From the NCBI GenBank assembly GCA_029207755.1, contig JARCOQ010000026.1, positions 186,001-250,000 of the forward strand: a DNA stretch of 64,000 bases, given 5' to 3'. The notes below the pieces were generated by a model, which made no database searches, was not told where the DNA came from, and was given only the letters and a program-made list of their open reading frames with translations. This document shows, piece after piece, positions 38,701 through 50,729 of this stretch (positions within the stretch are counted from its first letter, which is position 1; every line of letters starts with the position of its first letter). This DNA comes from Chamaea fasciata. Its lineage: Eukaryota; Chordata; Aves; Passeriformes; Sylviidae. The position numbers were made by a program, and so were the translations under genes.

Positions 38701-41700
38701 CAGGGACATGGGCAAAAGCAGCCTGCTGTTGCTGACCCCCACGCACACACAGGAAGTTAAACAACAATTTTCAGCCAACATCTCCAACAAACTCTTGGCA
38801 ATGGACATGTTCCCCTCCTGTTTAATGGACATACAAATCCATCCCAAACAGATTCCCATTTCAACTGAAATAGATGTCACAAGCAAGTGACATGCCACAT
38901 CAGAACCAGAATTCTGGACAAGGAAGCTTCATTTACCTTTAAAATGCTCATGTTCAAAAGAGGGCAAGGATGAAGAAGGTATGATCAATGCAGGCAAACA
39001 TTAAACTGTCACACTTCCCCAAAAGCAACCCTCACACCAGCTTCAGACGAGGCTTTGTTGAAGCCAAACTCATCAGGAGCACTGTCAGCCATCCCAGAGG
39101 ACTCCCACTCCGCAGAGGGATCCAACCGTAGCGCCCTTCTCCAGGATCAGTGCTCTGCTCCAAGTTCAAGAATGCAACATATTTGATAGGCCACCAGAGC
39201 AAGGCGACATGTGGCTCTAAATCCACACAAAACCACTACCCACCATACCCACCACACCATCCTGAGGATGCAAATCAAGCCCCTTGCTGCTGGCATTAAG
39301 AATGAAAGCTGCTTCCTGCAGCAAAGTCACCTTGGAAATACAGAATAATTTGAGCTTTCAGTACAACAGGACTAAACCACAGTTGTAAAGAATGTCCCTG
39401 TAACTTATGAGCCAGCACATAAATATCAAACCCTGAGGGAAGTGTTTGTGGAGAACACAGGAAGACTCAAGTGTACAATCACAGGTTCAATTATCTTAAA
39501 TGATAATCAAAAGGTAGTCAGATAAACATTCACATCAACATAAGGAATTCTACTCAGCATTTACTCCGCAGTGCAGCCACACATGACAGGACAAAGCAAT
39601 GCTCATGCCATAATATTAAAAACAGTAATACTATTAAAATGAAAGAGCTGTTTCAGTACTCATTACATGCACCAGAAACACAGAATAGCCTTCAATATTA
39701 TCCCCTAAGAAATTACTCTGCTCAGCAAGAGCACAGGAATGAATTGGCCACGACATTCATGCGAACCCGCAATGGACTAAGAGCAAACTCCACCTGTGTG
39801 TCAAAGATTTCACTGCTATAGAAACTGTGATTAAATACACAGAGCTATGAATCAGCCACCTGAAACGAAGGTGTGCCTCGGCAGGCACTGCAGCACCCAG
39901 CACACTGACATTTCAGCCACCACCAGCCCCCCAAAACTGTGGCATTGTGCAGAAAAATAGCTTTATCCAGACATTTCAGCTCCCACGAACATTTCCTCTC
40001 TCTTACCTTTGGGGCTGGTTGTTTAAGGGGCTCTCTCGGTTTTGGCAGTGCTTAAAGCTGCACATGCCCCTTACAGGAACAGCAAACAGGCTCCAAATCC
40101 ATTTTGCCACAACTGGATAAAGCACCTAAAACCAAAGCCCTGATGCCTCTGGACCAGCTGTGTCCCTGCAGCGCAATTCCAATCAAGCCCACAGAAAAGC
40201 AGGAGGAAGATGGCAGGGCTTACTAGCAGTTCCTCAGTCTAGTCTCTGAACAAAGTGGATTTAAAAGAGGTTTAATTTTCCAGAGGCTAATGCTCTCAAA
40301 TCTGAATAAATCCTCTGAAAGAAGAGATTATCCATAAATTTACTAGTTAGAAATGTTAATGTATCCAGTGCTTATGCAAGGACTGCTGCTCTCCATGCAA
40401 AAGTATCACCTATAAAATTCCATATTAAAGGAGATGGATTTCTGGTGGTTTCTCCCCCACCTCCCTTTTCCATGCTGAAATGTAGCACAGCAGCTTTATA
40501 AACTCCAATTCCCAAGAGCAGCTGGAATTTACTGCAGAATCAAGGCAAACTTTTTTTCTATTTCACTGAAAAAGCTCTCAATGCCCTCCCCGCCCCCCTT
40601 TGAGGAAAAACTTAATACAAAAGCAAGATCCACAGGCAGAAAAGCCTGGTGTGAAACCTGAATAAGCATTTAATTTAAAAAACTGCAGTTAAAACTTCAA
40701 ATTACACATTCACAAAATACAGGACCAGGTGAAAATCAAGAAACACTTCCTCGAACACAGCTGATGCTGGATTTACCCAACATACCTGCTACTCAAACAC
40801 TTCCTCCTGTTATTCATATTCTATTTACTAAAGGACCCACCTACACACCATACAACAGAGCAGGATGGGACCAGACCAGTAGAACCTGGCTGCTAATTAT
40901 AGCCCTTAAGGCCGAGATGATTTAATTTGTCCCTCTAGCTATAAACAGGAGGATGACTGACTACATCCTCACTAACCACAGGTAATTTTGGAGAGGATAG
41001 ACAGAAGGATGAAACAAGGAAAAAGTGACATGCCTGACATCAAACACCACAACAGCAACATAGCTGGGAGCTAAACTAGGCCTCCTGACCACCTGAGCAT
41101 CCTTATTTTCCCTGGACTCGTAGCTGATAAGTAGAGAGAACACAGTCATTAAAATACAGGTTGAAGGCTTCATTTGGAGGCTAGAAGCAGACGTGGAGTA
41201 ATACTGATCAGCGTAATCACTAGTGTCACATTGATTTCGGGGATCCAGCAGCCTCACAACAATCTTTCATCCCACTTCCCCAGCCTGATATGCTCACAGA
41301 GGTTTTTGGAGGTGACCAGACTGCAGCACATTCAAGACCTCACACAGCCAGCTTAATAAATTCAACCTGAAATTTCTCCCCTTTCTTTCCTCGAGATGCA
41401 TTTTGTGTAAGCCCATGCCAATACTCCCAGAGAAACTGGATACTCAACAATCCCAAGTAACAGCCTCGGCAGCTGAGGGACAGAAGAATCCAGTCTGACC
41501 CCAGGTATCAGCAACTGAGCAGTCCCTGCATGAAGAAAGTCTTCCAGGCCAGGAAGAGTTCTTCCCTGCAAACTATTCATCCTCATAGTCAGGAAAAAAA
41601 ATCTGTATTTATAAGTGAAACAGAACAATAATAGCAAACCCCCACTTTTTATAATGTTAGGTGCCAGGTAAGAGCTTTCCTCAAGTTTCCCTTCCTGCTC

Positions 41701-42225
41701 TGGCACTGGCCTCTATTAACTGCCTTGACCTTGATCTGAACCTCTTCAGAAAAGCCAGGTGGCCTGAAGCCACCACTAACTCCAAAACTGCTGGAAAACA
41801 GTATGAGCCAAGAGAACCGGACACACTCATCTGACAGCCTCACCCAGAGGCGGGTACTGCTACAAGAAGGTGCAGCTGAGCCAGGAGAAATCCTGTCTAC
41901 AGACACCTGCAATCACAGCGCTTCTGTCCATAACTGCGGGTCTGTTAAAAACTAATTTGGAAGTAACAAGATGACAAATTCTGTGACCTTGCTCCCCTCC
42001 GGCCCTGATCCACAGGCACGAGGAACAAGATACAGAGCAAGTCAGGAGCAGGGTATAAGCACCAATTTAACTCGCAGCACAAGGTAAATGATGCTTTAGT
42101 GACCCTACAGGGAACATGCCACTTCTCACCTGCTGCTAATCAACAAATGTAAGTGAAGAAGACTTCACTTCTAATTATTCGTTCTCCTCTGGCATGACAC
42201 ATACACCCTTTTCAGGGGAAAAAAG
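35734..42225. other. Unique intron-like sequence, longest repeat-poor block
   Basis: About 6.5 kb with no recognised mobile element, exon or RNA gene. The portions around 35900-36300 and 37340-37860 are GC-richer and have open frames of 140-163 codons on both strands at once, which argues for composition rather than coding. No protein family is recognisable. Confidence 0.4.
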
Positions 42226-42292
42226 CTAGTAGGAGTTGGACCCCACGATCTTGATGGGTCCCTTCCAACTCAGCATATTCCATGATCCCGTA
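42226..42292 (+). mobile_element. CR1 LINE fragment, terminal 65 bp
   Basis: Only the extreme 3' end remains: 'gttggaccccacgatctt', 'gggtcccttccaactcag' and 'attccatgat'. Confidence 0.8.
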
Positions 42293-45200
42293 ACAGCTCT
42301 TTTCCTGCTTGTCCTATTTCCCACATAGGAGTAAATTACACCTGGTTTGCAACAGACACTAAATATTGCCAAAAATCAAAGCCCAAATTTACTAGCACAA
42401 ATCTGACAGCTTATCACTATTTCAGTAATTATCTTCCTCCTCAGTCCCAGCTGATAAAGATAACCTCATCAGCACAAGGTCCATCCATCCAGGAAAACCG
42501 AGCAGATATTCTGTGGATCCATCCAGATTGCCACTGTCAGCATTGCAGCAGAGCAGCTTTAAAAATGCATTTCCACAGAACCTGAGGCAGCCAGCGAAGA
42601 CCAGCTCAAATCCTCCCGACCTCGCTTCTACCCCTGCACAAACCCACTTAAGTCTCCCCTGCACTGGGATCTGAAGGCTGGCAGGTGTTAGCTGTACCTG
42701 CAAACCTGTGGATCTTGGCACTGCAGCAAACCAGCAAAAACTTTTAGACAGCTCTGGAGAGGAGAGGAATAGATAAACACACCACCAGCAGCACTTTTGT
42801 GCATCTGCAGGGGAGCTCTTGCCAACACTGAAATAGCGTTGACCAAAGCCCCCCTCCAGCAGGCACAGTGAGAACTATCGATCCCCCCGGCCTGCAGCAG
42901 CCAGTTCAGCTGGTGACAGACATCCCTGGTTTGATTTTGAGTAGTACAGAAGGATTAGTCAAGAGAACACAACCTTCAAAGGCACGTGACTACAGGCAAA
43001 GTCCCCTGAAAACAGGCACAGTGACAGGCTTTGTTTAAAGCTCAAATACTCCGAAGACAACAACCTTTGACTTTATCCCCCACCCATAAACACCTCTGGA
43101 AGCCTCACCTCCATGAGCACGGCCTGAGACACAGCTTGTGATCCCAACCTCAAGGCCACATCCAGCAATAGCCTCTTTTTTTGCTACATCATCCTCTGCA
43201 ACACAGTATTTCCACAGTGAGAGGTCTGAGCATGGCCCACCACTAAACAAATCAGTGCCCCCCAAACTCTGGCTCGAGTTTACAAATCAAGGCTTTTCTA
43301 TACAATTAGGGCCAAATTTTTCTTGCTTGCACCCTTAAAAAGCTAAGGGAGAGAACTGAGGAGAGAAAAACACATTGAGAGAGGTTCACTCTTCCCATAG
43401 ACAAGTGTGAGGTGATGAAGGAAGCCCATATGGGGCAGCCTATGGCTTAAATCAATGGTGGGGATTAATCTTGATGGATTTCAGACAACTACGTCTATGG
43501 CAACACAGCTCTAATTAAGGGGTTAACTTTTGGGGCTTGGTTAACTAAGGAAAACCTTTAGGCACTGGCAGCCAAAGCTTTCAGCAGCAGCTTTGTGGAG
43601 CTGACAGTGAAAAGGTTCAAACCCCCAGGTGTAACAGCACCAAACTTCACCGAAGTCCAATGATCTTTCCTAAAAGTGTTTCAAAAGGCACCGGCTGCAC
43701 AGAAACGCCAGGCTTGCACAAATCGACCTCATCAGTATGCACCTTGTTTTGCCCCATGACACTCAGCAGCTGTGGTTAATTAGTCCTTGATAATGAATTG
43801 CCCATCACACTGCACGCAGCTGGTAGGTGAGCGATTCCTAACTGCGCTTTGGAGTCAGTATGCCAAAAGCACAAACACAAAAGAATAAAGTTAACAATCT
43901 GTTTACCCCTTCCCCCACTCCTCCAAAGCTGCTCCCAGTCAAAGGCTCAGGGAAAAGAAATAATAAATCTATTTCCAGGGTTCAGCAGAGAGAAACCATT
44001 TGGACTGCTCTCAATTTTCATATCTTTGCCACCAGTGCTTCATGTTATTTCTCTCAACTCATTCAAGCTAGGAGATGAAGCCTGTTCTTTTGGCTAATAG
44101 CATTTAAAGCCTCTCTCTTGAGATAATTAGCCCTCCCTCCCCCATCCCATCCTCAGCAGAAAGAGCAGAGACTGACCAATAAACGAAGAAATTCAGGCAC
44201 TGACAACCAGGGCAGAGCTGAGACCAAAGCTGCCTATCACCTCCCTATCTGGGCACAGCTGAGAATCAAATCAAGTGACACTACAAGCAATAGAAGGAAC
44301 AACACAAGAATTTTCATATTAAGGGCTTCGTCACTTTGAAGTCAGGAAAACAGCAACTCCTCATCTACAAGGAGCAAAATACTAATGTGTAATCGCTAGA
44401 TGTTCTGCCCGGTCACCTTCCAACCCTGACAGATCGTCCTGAGTCATTCAAAACCAGCAGATAAGAGGAAGAATTGGGAAAGCTGCAGTCTTTTACCTCT
44501 GATTCCAGGCCTGTCACCCAGCCATTGGCAAATTACAGCAACCTCCACACCTCTGCTCCTACTGAGGTACAGTAAATCCTCTGGGCAGAGGAAAAATTAA
44601 GGGCAGTCACCAACTGGAAAGCACCGCTGCTGAAGGTTGACAAAATTCTGCCAAAATATGCCAGCCGCTCCTGTGGAATCTGCCCTTGGATGCAGGGGCA
44701 CAGTTTGGAAGGAGTTAAGCCTCCAGCCATGGGGATGAGCAGCCAGGCTGGCTGCTGCATTCCTTGCCTAACCATGACCCCACTGCGCAGGGAAGAACTG
44801 GGAATAGTTATCACCACAGCACTGACACGTCAGCAAGAGCGACTAATTAACTGATAAAAATAGATCTCTGAAAGGGCTTTTTTCCCCTCGACACAAAGCT
44901 GAGGCCCAACACTGCCACAGTTGCACATCCATTCGCTTTCCACAGGCTCCAAACTTGCCAGCAAAAAATAAAAGCACTCTCACACTCAGAAAAATAAACC
45001 CACATGATATTATATGCAGAAAATCACTGCTAAAGAGAATTAGGGAACTGATTATGAATGACCTGGAGCATCTCCACTCCCACGTTAATGGATGCAGGAG
45101 AAAGATGACATCTTTGCCCCCAACAGCCCTACCAGCTCCCCTGCACTCCAAAGTTCCGGTTTTGTCTGAAAAATGACATTTTTTGAGATAATCCAAATGA

Positions 45201-46319
45201 TGCCAAGGATATTGCAGCTTTCTTCACTTATGGTATCACTGAGACCAGCCAGAAAAACCCACTTCTGTTTTAAGCCCCTGCCCCAGCCAGACACAGGTTT
45301 TGTACAGCTTGTTAACTGAATATTCATCACCAGCTAATAAACCTGCAGGAACCACAGTCTCAGCGATTTTTAATACATATAATGCTCCAACACATGCCAA
45401 ACACAATGAAATTTGATCAAAATAGAAGCCATTTGTTTAAATACAAATGATTTGGCTCTCAAAACTGTCATCAAATTAAACTGGAAATCAAATCAACCAG
45501 TGACTGAATGAAGTAGAAGGCTGTATAATCACAGACCACTGATCCAGCAGCATGAAAACGGGATGCAATCACATTCCCCTTGTTTGTGGCACTGCCCTAT
45601 GCTCCCAACAGGACTCCCACTCCATCTTCCAGGACTTGAGTGTGCTCTGTGCCTCAGACACAGCTCGTCTCTTGGTAATCCTGAAAGAAAATGTTCCTTG
45701 CAGAAACACTCTGATACATTATCAGATAACAGAGTATCACCTGTGAAAGGACACACTGACACATTTGAAACCACCTTGACTTGGGACAGAACACCGCAGC
45801 CATTCCCAGCACTGTTGGCAAGAACAGGTTTAAACCTACTGTGAATGAGAAAGGAGTTTTTTGTTGCCATCACTGTCCAGACATTCAGCTTCAGAGCGTG
45901 TAACTGTGCCAGCCCTGTCCCCTACAATCAGCCTCGTTTTGGCTCTATTTTACCCTTTTTTGCAGTCTTCACAAAAAGGAATTTAAACCATGTAAGTTTA
46001 CGATTTTAGCTCCTGTCTAGTCTTAAAAGCATTTTGGATTCATTTAAAAGGTCTGTTTGAAGACCACCAGGCATTCCTGAGGAAATCACAGCAGGGCAAG
46101 GAATCTAATTACACTCCCATGCATCTTCTGCAGCACATCAAACTTACTCAGTGAACATCCACAAGAGTGGACTATGGAAACTTCATCAATGCCCTGCCCT
46201 GATTCTGCACTTTGCTTTTGAAAAACAGGAACGTCATGAAACTTCAAGTTTAACACTCACTCCTGTATAACTCCAGGTTTCTTTAAGCAATAAAGAAGCA
46301 ATTACAAGGAGAAGAGAAG
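42293..46319. other. Unique intron-like sequence
   Basis: No exon, RNA gene or repeat recognised on either strand over 4 kb. Confidence 0.45.
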
Positions 46320-46670
46320 GCTCCTAGAAAATCTCACTACAGTCTTCCAATACTTGAAGGAAGATTATAAAAAGGAGAGTGACTTTTTATACAGGCAGAA
46401 AGCGACGGGACAAGTGGAACAGTTTTAAACTCAACAGGGAGATTTAAATGGATATTGGGAAAGAATCCTTTCCTGTGAGGGTGCTGAGCCCTGGCACAGG
46501 GCGCCCAGAGCAGCCGCGGCTGCCCCTGGATCCCTGGCAGTGCCCAAGGCCAGGCTGGACAGGGCTTGGAGCAGCCTGGGACAGTGGAAGGTGTCCCTGC
46601 CCATGGCAGGGGGTGGTACAAGAGCAGCTTTAAGGTCCCTTCCAACCCAAGTCATTCTGGGATTCTTTGA
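46320..46670 (+). mobile_element. CR1 LINE fragment, 3' end
   Basis: Sense CR1 about 350 bp long: 'gatattgggaaagaatcc', 'gtgcccaaggccaggctg', 'gcccatggcagggggtgg', 'ttaaggtcccttccaacc' and 'gggattctttga'. It lies about 800 bp inside intron 1 of the minus-strand gene that starts at 47.5 kb. Confidence 0.94.
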
Positions 46671-47440
46671 CTCCCACTTCTCTTCCTAGGCTTGCAGAAG
46701 CAGCATTTAAACATGCTAAAGCTTAGGGAGCTTTATAGCTCGTTTCAGCTCCAGCTGAGCACCTTCTCACGTAATTTACTTTTTCTGCAGCATTTCAGCA
46801 CCAGAGAAGGGCACCAAGCCCTCGCCTACCTCCACCTGGACAAACACAACCCAATGCAAGGCACAGAGGTAAATAATTCATCTGCGTGCAAACAGAGGGA
46901 AAGAACAATTAAGCCAGAAAGCACAGCGGGGACGTTTCAAATTTCAGTCAACATTAAGGCAGGAGAGATCAAACAAAGAAATACCAACGGGACTGCCTCA
47001 GAGGGAACTTTGGGGAAGCTGGAAACACTCACGGCAAGGCACAGGAGGGCAGCAGGGACGAAAAACCGGGTTTTATTGTAGTGCCAGCCCAAGCCGTTCG
47101 GGGTTCCCGAATCGTCCTTCGGAAAACAGCAGCGAACAGGGACGAGAACGCCGCTTCTTGCGTTTAGAGCCAGTGCGCAGGGTGTGTTTGACCTGCGAGC
47201 CGCTTCCCGCGGAGCCTCTCCGCCGGGACACCCCCGGCGCGGTCCCCGCACAGCCCCGGCCCTCCCGCGGCATCCCCGGGGTGCCCCCGCTTCCCCTCGG
47301 CGACCGCGCCTCTCGGCCCCCGCCGCCGTCCCGAAGCGCTGCCCCTGGGCAGGGGGCTCGGCAGCCGAGCCGGGGCCCTGCGGACCCGTCCGCTCCTCCG
47401 GCGGCGCTCCGGGCCCCCGCCCGCCCGCCCTCTCTCACCT

Positions 47441-47474
<34 letters not shown>
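47441..47474. repeat. (GCC)n triplet repeat, about 11 units, at an exon-intron edge
   Basis: Uninterrupted gcc units on the plus strand (GGC on the minus). The run ends two bases before the CAG|GTGAGAG donor, so it lies in the 5' untranslated first exon of the inferred minus-strand transcript. Repeats of this kind in CpG-island 5' UTRs are often length-polymorphic. Confidence 0.85.
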
Positions 47475-47475
<1 letters not shown>

Positions 47476-47502
47476 GACGCGCCGCGGGAAGCCGCGCGCG
47501 GC

Positions 47503-47521
47503 GCACGCCGGGAGATGTAGT
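47503..47521 (-). promoter_or_regulatory. ZNF143 (Staf) binding motif
   Basis: The minus strand reads ACTACATCTCCCGGCGTGC, fitting the bidirectional-promoter motif ACTACAnnTCCCnnnnTGC bound by ZNF143. It lies about 65-80 bp upstream of the splice donor, that is, at or near the expected transcription start. Confidence 0.6.
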
Positions 47522-47609
47522 CCGGCCGGCGGAGACCGGGCCGGGCGGGAGGACACGCCCCCGGAACAGGCCGGACGGGACGGGGGGGATTTGGGGCCGG
47601 GGGCGGCTG

Positions 47610-47980
47610 GAGTGAGGCTTTGGCGTCGAGGGGCAAGGGGGGTTTGGGGTGGGAGATGGCGGGGTGCTGGGGGAGACCGGAGGGAGGCTCTGAGGCCAGG
47701 AGTGCCTGGTCGCGGGGGTTTGGGGTGGGGAGTGCCGGGAGGATGAGACTTTGGGCTCAGTGGGATTGTGGGGCTTTGGGGAGGGGCTTACCGGGAGCGG
47801 GGGGTGAGGCTTTGGGTTTGGCCATGGGGGCTGTGGGGTCTTGCTATAGGGGGTGCTGGGGGCGTAGGCGGGGGGCTTTGTGGTCACAGGGCGACAGGGG
47901 TCGCGGAGAGTTGGCATGGGGGGCGATGGGGTGTTGGGAGGGCTGGGATGAGGCTTTGGGTTTGGGGTTTGCCCGCAGAA
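47610..47980. repeat. G-rich degenerate minisatellite beside the CpG-island promoter
   Basis: The plus strand is dominated by runs of 3-7 G. A motif of the form 'RtGAGgCTTTGGg' recurs at about 47612, 47743, 47804 and 47949, with 'ggggtttggggt' variants between. It looks like a decayed tandem repeat with strong plus-strand G skew and many potential quadruplex-forming G runs. Open frames crossing it on either strand come from this composition. Confidence 0.6.
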
Positions 47981-48114
47981 GGCCGAGATGACTTCCCTGG
48001 GTTATCTCGGAGGTGGATTTAGCCTTTAACGCTTCAGCAAGGGAAATCTCACCCCGAAAGTTTCAGGGCCCCGGAGGGAGCTGCTGGCACGACGCCCCCC
48101 ACACCACAGCCTAG

Positions 48115-48196
48115 TCCAGAGCAAGGTGTCCCTGCCCAGGGCAGGGGGGAACGAGAGGAGCTTCAAGGTCCTTTCCAGCCCAAACCGTTTCGGGGT
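48115..48196 (+). mobile_element. CR1 LINE fragment, terminal 80 bp, inside the CpG-rich region
   Basis: Sense CR1 end: 'gcaaggtgtccctgccca', 'agcttcaaggtcctttcc', 'agcccaaaccgtttcggg'. It is flanked on both sides by CpG-rich DNA and has itself become GC-rich. Confidence 0.85.
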
Positions 48197-49699
48197 TGCA
48201 AGGCTCGGGGCGGGGCCGCGCCGGGGCCGCTTCCAGCGGTGGAGCCGCAGCTCGCACCGACTCCCGGCGAGCGGCGCTGCCGGCCCGGGGGAGACCGGCG
48301 GGACCCGAACGCCGGCCCCGGCCGCTCCCGCCCGGAATCCGCGATTATCCATTTGCAGCCCGCGCAGCGGAGCCAGGTGTGGGCTTGCATGTGTAAGGAA
48401 CGAGCTGTGCACACTCTGGACACAGGCAGTTCTCGTCTCCAGCCCCACATGAGCCCCTGCACAGCCAGGGCGGCTCAGCCCCAGGAATGCCGACTTTGCA
48501 AAGCACTTTGGGCTCCGCCAGTCTTCAAGTGCTCCTTCAGCACAGATCATCATTATTATTACTACTACTACTGCTATTATCTCCTGTTGCTTTGATGTGT
48601 GTTAAACACCATTAACACATTATGTTTTTAAATTGAGGGCAAGTGTAGTGAAAAAAAAAGCATCTATTGGGATCATAACTCTCAGCTACAGGTAGGGAGA
48701 TTATTAACACACCTGCCCTGCAAGAGAACGGTGAAAGCTGCAGCTAAATTATATATTTGTACACAAATTGCAGGCTTTGGTTATGCAGCAGATGAGGAAT
48801 TTATCGGTTTATAATTGTGACCAACTGAGAAAACAAAGGGGATTAAAGTGATGCAATGACCCAGGTTAAGAGCTAAAGGAGATCCAGGGCCGGCTCAGGT
48901 CCACAAGCCCCCCAAGCCCCCATACAGTGTTCTCTGGGGCTACAGGGTGACACCCTAAAAGTACAGCACTTTGCAGGGGCTCTGCTGTTATCTCCACCAG
49001 GAACTTTGGCACAACCTGCCAGGCCCAGGGCACCCTGTCCACCTGCCTCAGTTTCCCAAAAAAAAAGCTGCCCTCAAACCTCTTTCCCCCAAAACAGAGA
49101 CTCTGCCCTATAAATCCCCAGCAGACTCTCAGTAAGCCTCCCTTTAGCCCCACTGCCCTCCACACGCCTGCTGAGAGGGGCAGCACGGCAGGTCCTCTGT
49201 GGCTGCAGGGCCCGGAGGGTCCCAACCAGCCCCAGAGCCAGGATCTGGCTCCTCAGGGACACGGGGGAGCACCTTCCATGCAGAGCTGGCCCCTCCTCAG
49301 GGATCTTATCAGCAATTTCCAGGGGCTCCTGCCCACACCCTGATAAGTGCTGGGCTCCACATCATGGGGTTGGGGTGTCCACAGTGCTGCTTTGCCCCCC
49401 CAGCAGCACGGCAGCTCAGCTCCATGCCAGCAGTGGATCAGAGCATCCCATGGGACACCCGCAGTGGGATGAGTGTCATGTCCAAATACAGCCTGGAAAG
49501 ATTGGAAACAGTCACCACAAGGAGAGTTTACTGAAGTCAAACACATCCCCCTCAGGCAAATGGGGAGTACTCAGACCTCCCACACCCCCCTTGGACAACT
49601 CAGGGATGCTCCCAGGCACTCCCAGAGCAGCAACACCCCTGCCCTCTGTACGTGCCATACAGGATTAGCCCCTGGGCTGACCAAGGGGAAACTGAAAAA
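48197..49699. other. Intergenic sequence between the 47.5-kb promoter and the end of SESN2
   Basis: The first 150 bp remain CpG-rich (shoulder of the island). A short ATT/ACT triplet tract lies at 48547-48580. The rest is unremarkable. No exon of MED18, the gene expected here from human order, can be seen. Confidence 0.5.
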
Positions 49700-49726
49700 G
49701 AAAAAAGAATTTAAAAAAAAAACTAT

Positions 49727-49732
49727 TTTATT
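49727..49732 (-). terminator. SESN2: Candidate SESN2 polyadenylation signal (AATAAA)
   Basis: The minus strand reads AAAAAAATAAAATAG here, about 910 nt after the SESN2 stop codon. This is the first canonical hexamer I noticed downstream of the stop, so the 3' UTR probably ends near 49.7 kb. Alternative sites cannot be excluded. Confidence 0.5.
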
Positions 49733-50642
49733 TTTTTCAAACAAGATAAACAGCAAAATTACAGAGGCATTTCCATGCCTAGTCAGGAGTTAATACACCC
49801 CAAAAAATATAGAAATAACTTAACTGGAGCTATGATTCAACAGCCAAACCAAGGGTGGCAATGCTGCTGGCCCTGGATCCTGCTTCCCAACAGGCACCTC
49901 CATGGCGGCCTGTGCTGCTGGGAATGCTCTGGCATATCCGGATAAAGCCACGGTCACCCCATCCCACCCTGCCACCCTCACAGCAGGAGAGGGGCTGAGG
50001 GAGCCTCACACCCAGCACAGCTCCCCACCTCAGCCCCTACAGCTGAGGCAGAGGAGATGTGCCAGTGGCTGGAAAACACTGCAAAAAGGTGTGAAACACA
50101 CTCAGGTACTCCTACCCCTTCCCTGCTCCTGCCCTGGCACTTAGGTTAAAGGCACTTCACATCCCAAACTGCAGGGAATGAGGCACAAAGGTGGGGAGCA
50201 GCAGCTGTGTCTCCCGGCATGGCAGGACCCAAAAAGCAGGGATGAAGCCCATGATATCCTGTGGCCATCTCTGGCAGGGGGACAGTCCCCTTCAGTGGCA
50301 GCCTTGGTGCCAGGATGTGTCCCAGGAGTGTGACACCAGCACTGCACCCACAGACATCCCAGTTTGGCTTCTTTGGGTTTTTGCTAACCCCAAAAAGGCA
50401 CGGAGCAGTAGAGCACTCACAGCTCTGCCAAGCCAAGGGCAGCACTTTGGGGGTCTGCCCAGCACTGACAGCTTCGTGGGGGCTCCCCTTTCCCGGGAGA
50501 AAGCGCAGGGAAGCTCCCACTTTACTTCCGCAGCTCTAAGCCCATTAAACAGGGAGACAATACTCCAGACAGATTTTCAGGGTACCAGCTGCCCCTGGCC
50601 TTTCGCACACAGCCAGGGCAGGAGGAGGAGGGCAGAGGCAGC

Positions 50643-50729
50643 TCAGGTCATGTAGCGGGTGACAGCCCTGAGGGCGTAGAGCAGAGCTGCCTGCATCCGT
50701 GCCTCCAGCAGGAGCAGGTTGATGTGCAC
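50643..50729 (-). CDS. SESN2: SESN2 exon 10 (terminal coding exon)
   Basis: Codes residues 450-477, [20 protein letters not shown] followed by RAVTRYMT and TGA. This is the almost invariant sestrin C-terminus, packing back onto the leucine-binding domain. The acceptor is CTGTAG|GTG in phase 0. Intron 9 upstream is only 78 bp. Confidence 0.96.
   Translation of the reverse strand: MHINLLLLEARMQAALLYALRAVTRYMT

Larger units (their letters stand above)
47090..47560 (-). promoter_or_regulatory. PHACTR4: CpG-island promoter, probably the distal PHACTR4 promoter with first exon
   Basis: A strongly CpG-rich block rising out of AT-richer intron. On the minus strand it contains a ZNF143-type motif, a GGC triplet run and an excellent donor CAG|GTGAGAG (last exon base at 47439), so a noncoding first exon of roughly 80-120 bp would end there. 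The gene must run leftwards. PHACTR4 is the best candidate: a PHACTR4-like exon lies on the same strand at 6.9 kb, and PHACTR4 follows SESN2 in mammals. MED18, which lies between them in human, is the alternative, but no MED18-like exon is visible in the window. Confidence 0.55.

Noticed and set aside
47073..47636. Long Arg/Pro/Ala-rich frames over the 47-kb CpG island
   Set aside because: All frames on both strands are open because the DNA is nearly all G and C; splice and promoter motifs indicate a noncoding first exon.
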